Source: Anthoceros angustus (lineage: Eukaryota > Streptophyta > Anthocerotopsida > Anthocerotales > Anthocerotaceae). Taken from it: 64,000 nt of DNA. Under the pieces are notes generated by a model, which ran no database searches, was not told the origin of the DNA, and saw nothing but the letters and a program-made list of their open reading frames with translations. The stretch is taken from positions 1,426,001 to 1,490,000 of the forward strand of contig VJWM01000068.1 in the NCBI GenBank assembly GCA_010909165.1. The letters are read 5' to 3'. The translations under genes were made by a program, and so were the position numbers. How positions within the stretch are numbered: position 1 is the stretch's first letter; each line of letters starts with the position of its first letter. This document shows positions 58,308 through 64,000 of the stretch, piece by piece.

Positions 58308-58392
58308 GAGGGTCAAGGTGAAAAGGAGCGACTAAGCTCCTTACCTAGAGTTACCTACTTCTCCCATAACATCATATTCAAGAAGAACAAAT
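58308..58392 (-). repeat. Island-associated motif, copy 3 (inverted)
   Basis: On the minus strand it reads TTATGGGAGAAGTAGGTAAC, AGCTTAGTCGCTCC, TTGACCCTCGGGGTCCACCT and, further on (to about 58240), GATGAG then a T-run, CCATCGTC and CTCAATAAA. With copy 2 it brackets the second DUF26 gene. Confidence 0.4.
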
Positions 58393-59030
58393 GGCCTACA
58401 AAATTGTCATCGAGAGGGCCCTTTGAAGGGTAATGGAGACTCAAACTATGGAGGAAGAGAAAGAAGCGTCACTTGCCGTTGCCATCGAGAGGACCCTTTG
58501 AAGGGTAATAGAAACTCACTATCTAAAGTAAGCTGTGAAATAAGAAAGGAACAGCCTCGCACCATGCCTACGGGAGTGGTAGGATTTGGTATAGGACTTG
58601 AGAAGTTTATCGAAGTCTATAATCGTTGTCCCATATATTTGAAGTGCGAGGGGAGTAAAGAAGTGACCCACTTGCATCCCTAGATGTAGTTTATAGCTGT
58701 TAGATTTTGAGATCATTCTTGCTAGAAGATGCATAGAAATGAAAAAAAAAATGTGAAACCTAACTTGGCTAATCTTGATGGGATGTTTACGGTAAACTTA
58801 ACTCGCGTGATGAGTTGGTTGGTAATGAGCTACAGGCCTGTTATGGTTTTGGGCGGATGACACGGCTCGTATGCTCTGCCTCGCTTCAGGTCCACATCTC
58901 TCTCTGTGCCATTTCTCGAGTCCCGCTTTCAGCTCCTGCAACCGTGGAATCAGTGCAGCTGCATTTGCCCATCTCTGCCCATCTGCTGCTGCTGCTGCTA
59001 CTGTCGAGAGGAGGCTGCCGGTGACCAGCC

Positions 59031-60677
<1,647 letters not shown>

Positions 60678-61194
60678 CCTGGTTGGACCCAATTTTTGCC
60701 CAAGTCGAGTGCGTTGTGTCAAAGCAAGTCAGTCTGAGTCATCCTCTTGTAACAGTAGGCCACCATCAAACCAGCCAGCCATTTTTGAGCACTCTTGTTT
60801 CTCTTCCTACACACTGTACATGGCCGGACGCAGATTCCCCTTCCCCCTTCCCCCTTCCATGCCAAGCTTGTCCAGGAACTCACGTGGTGAAACCTTTCGC
60901 ACAGTACATACATACATTCTTGGCCTTCTAGGTGTGAATATTTGCGGATAGGACAAAAGGGATCGGCATATCCTGCCATTTACCCCCCGAATTTTTGTGA
61001 CCTCACAGACCCAATCCGTGATCCGGTTTACGGGGCCATGCCGACCGGGATCCGAGCGTGAGGATCACAGAATGGATATTTTCTCGTCGCGCCATTGGCA
61101 TGTGGGGAATTTCCTGTCGAAATAGTCATGTTCAGAGAGTCCAGATCAATGTGGACGTTGCCAGAAATATCTGGCTTGCTATTCCTTCTTGCGA

Positions 61195-61300
61195 AGGAAG
61201 GAAGGAGGGCGGGAAGGAGGGTGAGTGGGTGGGTTGGGTTGGGTTGGGTTGGGCTGGGCTGGGCTGGGTTGGGTTGGGTTGGGTTGGGTTGAGTTGGGTT
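61195..61300 (+). repeat. GGGTT pentamer run, G-quadruplex-capable
   Basis: About twelve GGGTT/GGGCT pentamers run from 61230 to 61298, preceded by GGAAGGA/GGGAGG repeats. It lies about 620 bp upstream of the phosphorylase ATG. The unit is a pentamer, not the plant telomere heptamer TTTAGGG. Confidence 0.85.
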
Positions 61301-61919
61301 CCATTGCGGAGGCCGGCCCGAAATATCCTGCCATCCAGCCACACAGGCACTCGGAGCAGCAACAGCCGAGGCGAGCGTGAAAGCGTCCCTTGGCCTGCTT
61401 GGATGCTACTCGACCGCGGCCGGCCGCGCTACCGTCGCCAGGTGCTGCTTCCTGCTCCTCTTGCTCTGCATTCGAGACATGGCGCGTTCCTGCTTGCGAA
61501 TTGGTTGCGACTTGGAGCAGAGCTTGCTTTGCTATCGCGATTGCGTTTCCTGTTGTCGAATACCGGATTGAAATCGGGCCTACAGGCTCGCTGCTGCCTG
61601 CATCCTCTCGCGCCGGGCCTGGTCATGACGCCGGGTTGCGGGAGGGTGAGAGAGAGGCTGCCCGCGCTGCTGCCGGGTGCGGGCCGGTGCAAATTGTAGC
61701 TTGGTGTGTGTGGCGCAATGTAGCGGGCTTGTGCCGAGGTTCTGGTGCGCGGCTTGAGGTCCCGCGCTGCCCTGCTGCGCATGCGCATGGGCATGGGGTT
61801 TGCTTGGCGATGGATTGCGTTGATTGAAGCTCTGGGAATTCGATAATGTGGCAGATTGGCGGATGCAGCTGAGGAGGAGGAGGAGGTAGAAGTGCCGGTG
61901 CCGCGCCCGGGATTCAGCC

Positions 61920-64000
61920 ATGGCTGCACTTGCACTTGCGCCGGTGCTGTCTCCGTGTCTATCTTCCTCGGCTTCTCGCTCCCCGGGCTCCACTGCCCCA
62001 GTCTCTGTATCCATTTGTGTGCGGAGGGGTTGCGTGCAGCAGCGGAGTAGCAGCTTCTTTTGCGGGACGCCTCTCAGGTCGTGCCTCCGAGTGCACTCGC
62101 TGCCTCTGGCGCCTGCGCACAGGCCTGCCATCCGCTGCATTGCGAGCGAGTCTAAGCCCAAAGGTTAGTGCCGAGGCGCTTCTTATTGCTTTTGTGTGGT
62201 ATGCATGTGGAGGCTGCAGCGTGTTTCGTGGCTGGATCGGGCGAGCACGGAGTGCGGATTCCGCTAGGCGAGGATTTGGTGCCGTTTTCGGGAAGCATGT
62301 TGTTGTAAAGGTCTTGCTTGCCAGGCCCGGTTGGCGAGTGCGCAGGGGCGTTAGGTTGTATTTGTGGATGCTTCAAGCTGGGAGGGTGGAATTGTCCGTT
62401 ACGGGGATTGGGGCCTGCGATTTTGGGGGAGCACCTGAGCTGAAGTAATGGCATTGTGTCCTACTTGTATCAGAATCGGTTTCAGACATCCCAAACATCC
62501 CATCCTCTCCTGCTGCAGACGCTGCTGCTGCAGCTGCGAGCATCAAGTACCACCACACGTTCACTCCCTCCTTCTCTCCTGTGAAGTTCGAGTTGAAGCA
62601 AGCTTATGTGGCGACAGCTCAAAGTGTGCGAGATACTCTTATTCAAAGATGGAACGAGACATACGAACACTTTCACAAGAACAACCCCAAGCAGACTTAT
62701 TACCTGTCCATGGAGTTCCTTCAGGTACAGCTCTTGTCTTGTCTGATGACGGTGAAGACTCATATCTTTTAGCAAACAATTCACGTTGTCGTTGTGTGAG
62801 CTCTGGATTATTTCACCGCCAGCTACTGGTAAGTCACTGTGGTTGTTTCGTATCCTCCAGGGCCGCGCTCTGCTGAACGCTATCGGGAACCTTCAGTTGA
62901 CAGACATTTATGCTCAAGCACTCAAGAAGCTTGGCCACGAACTTGAGCGTGTGGCGGAGCAGGTGGGCCAGGAAGTTTTCTGTGCTCCCGATCTTACTCC
63001 CTTGACTTGCCTCGTGTGCCATCTCATCGTCATGTACTCTCAATGCAGGAACCCGATCCCGCTCTCGGGAATGGAGGTCTTGGCCGGTTGGCTTCGTGTT
63101 TTCTGGATTCTCTGGCCACCTTGAACTATCCTGCCTGGGGCTATGGGCTGCGATACAAGTATGGCTTGTTTCATCAGAAAGTGACTAAAGACGGGCAGCA
63201 AGAGTTCTCCGACAACTGGCTTGAGGTAATGAGGTCATGTGGTATCGGATGCACATTGAAGGTTCTTCTGCCTTAATGAGATTGACTTCATTTGCCGGGC
63301 TTTGACTTCATTTGACTTCATTTGCCGGGCTCTCACACCAATCTGCACACGGTAGTGCAGCTTGGACACCCTTGGGAGATTGTCAGGCATGACATCACCT
63401 ATCCCGTGAGGTTCTTCGGAAAGGTTGTAGAGTCTTACGATGGCAAAAAGCAGTGGGTAGGTGGGGAGGTTGTAAATGCTACTGCCTACGATGTGCCTAT
63501 CCCTGGATACAAGACCAAGAACACGATAAGCCTGAGGCTGTGGTCTACTTCGGTACCAGCTGAAAGCTTCAATCTCGAGGCTTTCAATGCTGGTGACCAT
63601 GACAAAGCGTCTCTGGCCCATGCCAGTGCTGAGAGGGTGAGTGATTTCAAACCAACGGGTATCAGCTATGCATTGGTGCTCCTTGCTGTAAGAAATGGTC
63701 AAAAATGCCTGCTTCTGCTAAGTGTTCTCCAAGTGGGGCTGTGTTAGTCAAAAGGATAGACTGCAGGAAGTGCATGATTCTCGACGTTTCTTGCAGCCCA
63801 TACCTTATTTCCCTGTTCGTGAGGCCTGTTGAGAGGTCTTTGACTTGCAGTGAGGTGTGTCTTTTGTATGGCTCACAGTCGTCTCCTCCTATATGTCCTG
63901 ATGACACTGGGATGCCCATTATGCCAGATCTGCCTGGTCCTGTACCCAGGAGATGGGACAATGGATGGGAAGATGCTCCGCTTGAAGCAACAATATACCC
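61920..64000 (+). CDS. PHS1: Alpha-glucan (starch) phosphorylase, 5' part
   Basis: Starch phosphorylase adds or removes glucose-1-phosphate at glucan chain ends. Visible exons are 61920-62163, 62474-62724, 62861-62962, 63049-63225, 63361-63636 and 63928 to beyond the window, all GT-AG and in phase. Exon 1 encodes a Ser/Arg/Cys-rich plastid transit peptide. Later exons give [117 protein letters not shown] and, at the end, [20 protein letters not shown]. These are the N-terminal glucan phosphorylase motifs. The pyridoxal-phosphate lysine lies further downstream, outside the window. About 320 residues are seen. The transit peptide indicates the plastid isoform. Confidence 0.95.

Larger units (their letters stand above)
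56650..58790. other. AT-rich island 2
   Basis: About 2.1 kb of AT-rich DNA between GC-rich genes. It holds the second DUF26 gene, its duplicated 3' end, two copies of the island motif in opposite orientation (56662-56792 and 58308-58392), and a short direct repeat (GAGAGG-CCCTTTGAAGGGTAAT) at 58412-58434 and 58486-58510. Confidence 0.6.

Noticed and set aside
61225-61300. Interstitial telomere repeat
   Set aside because: The unit is GGGTT/GGGCT, not the plant heptamer TTTAGGG.

Overview
The window is nuclear DNA from a land plant. It carries a photosystem I subunit gene with a transit peptide, plastid-type ribose-5-phosphate isomerase and alpha-glucan phosphorylase genes, a DOG1-domain protein, a CFL1-type WW protein and two secreted DUF26 (Gnk2-type) proteins. 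Spliceosomal introns are short, mostly 45-300 nt, and nearly all GT-AG. The many introns in the ribose-5-phosphate isomerase gene, the presence of DUF26 proteins and the Ty1/copia and gypsy debris suggest a non-seed plant (lycophyte or bryophyte). The species cannot be fixed from the sequence alone.

Layout. 0-1.3 kb: 3' part of a DOG1-domain gene on the + strand. 1.3-25.5 kb: a gene-poor block of repeats. It holds three Ty1/copia fragments (one with its 3' LTR), two gag fragments, three copies of an unrecognised transposon-like module (two of them in a 2-kb tandem duplication), a three-unit 560-bp tandem array, scattered GC-rich palindromes and a 31-bp minisatellite. 25.9-31.2 kb: a head-to-head pair of nuclear-transport genes, CAS/exportin-2 (-) and Ran GTPase (+), 741 bp apart. 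31-37 kb: no recognisable gene, but direct repeats and a miRNA-like hairpin. 37.8-39.5 kb: a CFL1-like WW-domain gene. 39.5-43.5 kb: nothing recognised. 43.5-49 kb: an AT-rich island with a small intronless DUF26 gene. 49.5-56 kb: a compact gene cluster with a two-domain A/B-barrel (Dabb) protein (-), exonuclease V (-), a single-span membrane protein (+) and PsaO (-). 56.6-58.8 kb: a second AT-rich island with a second DUF26 gene, whose 3' end is duplicated. 59-64 kb: ribose-5-phosphate isomerase, then the 5' part of alpha-glucan phosphorylase, both +.

How genes relate. CAS exports importin-alpha from the nucleus in complex with Ran-GTP, so the divergent pair encodes two parts of one machine. 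The 59-64 kb pair and PsaO are all chloroplast functions. The two DUF26 genes each lie in an AT-rich island that carries a related ~130-bp motif, which hints at a common history of the islands. Exon boundaries below were read by hand from splice signals, reading phase and remembered family sequences; no alignment was run.
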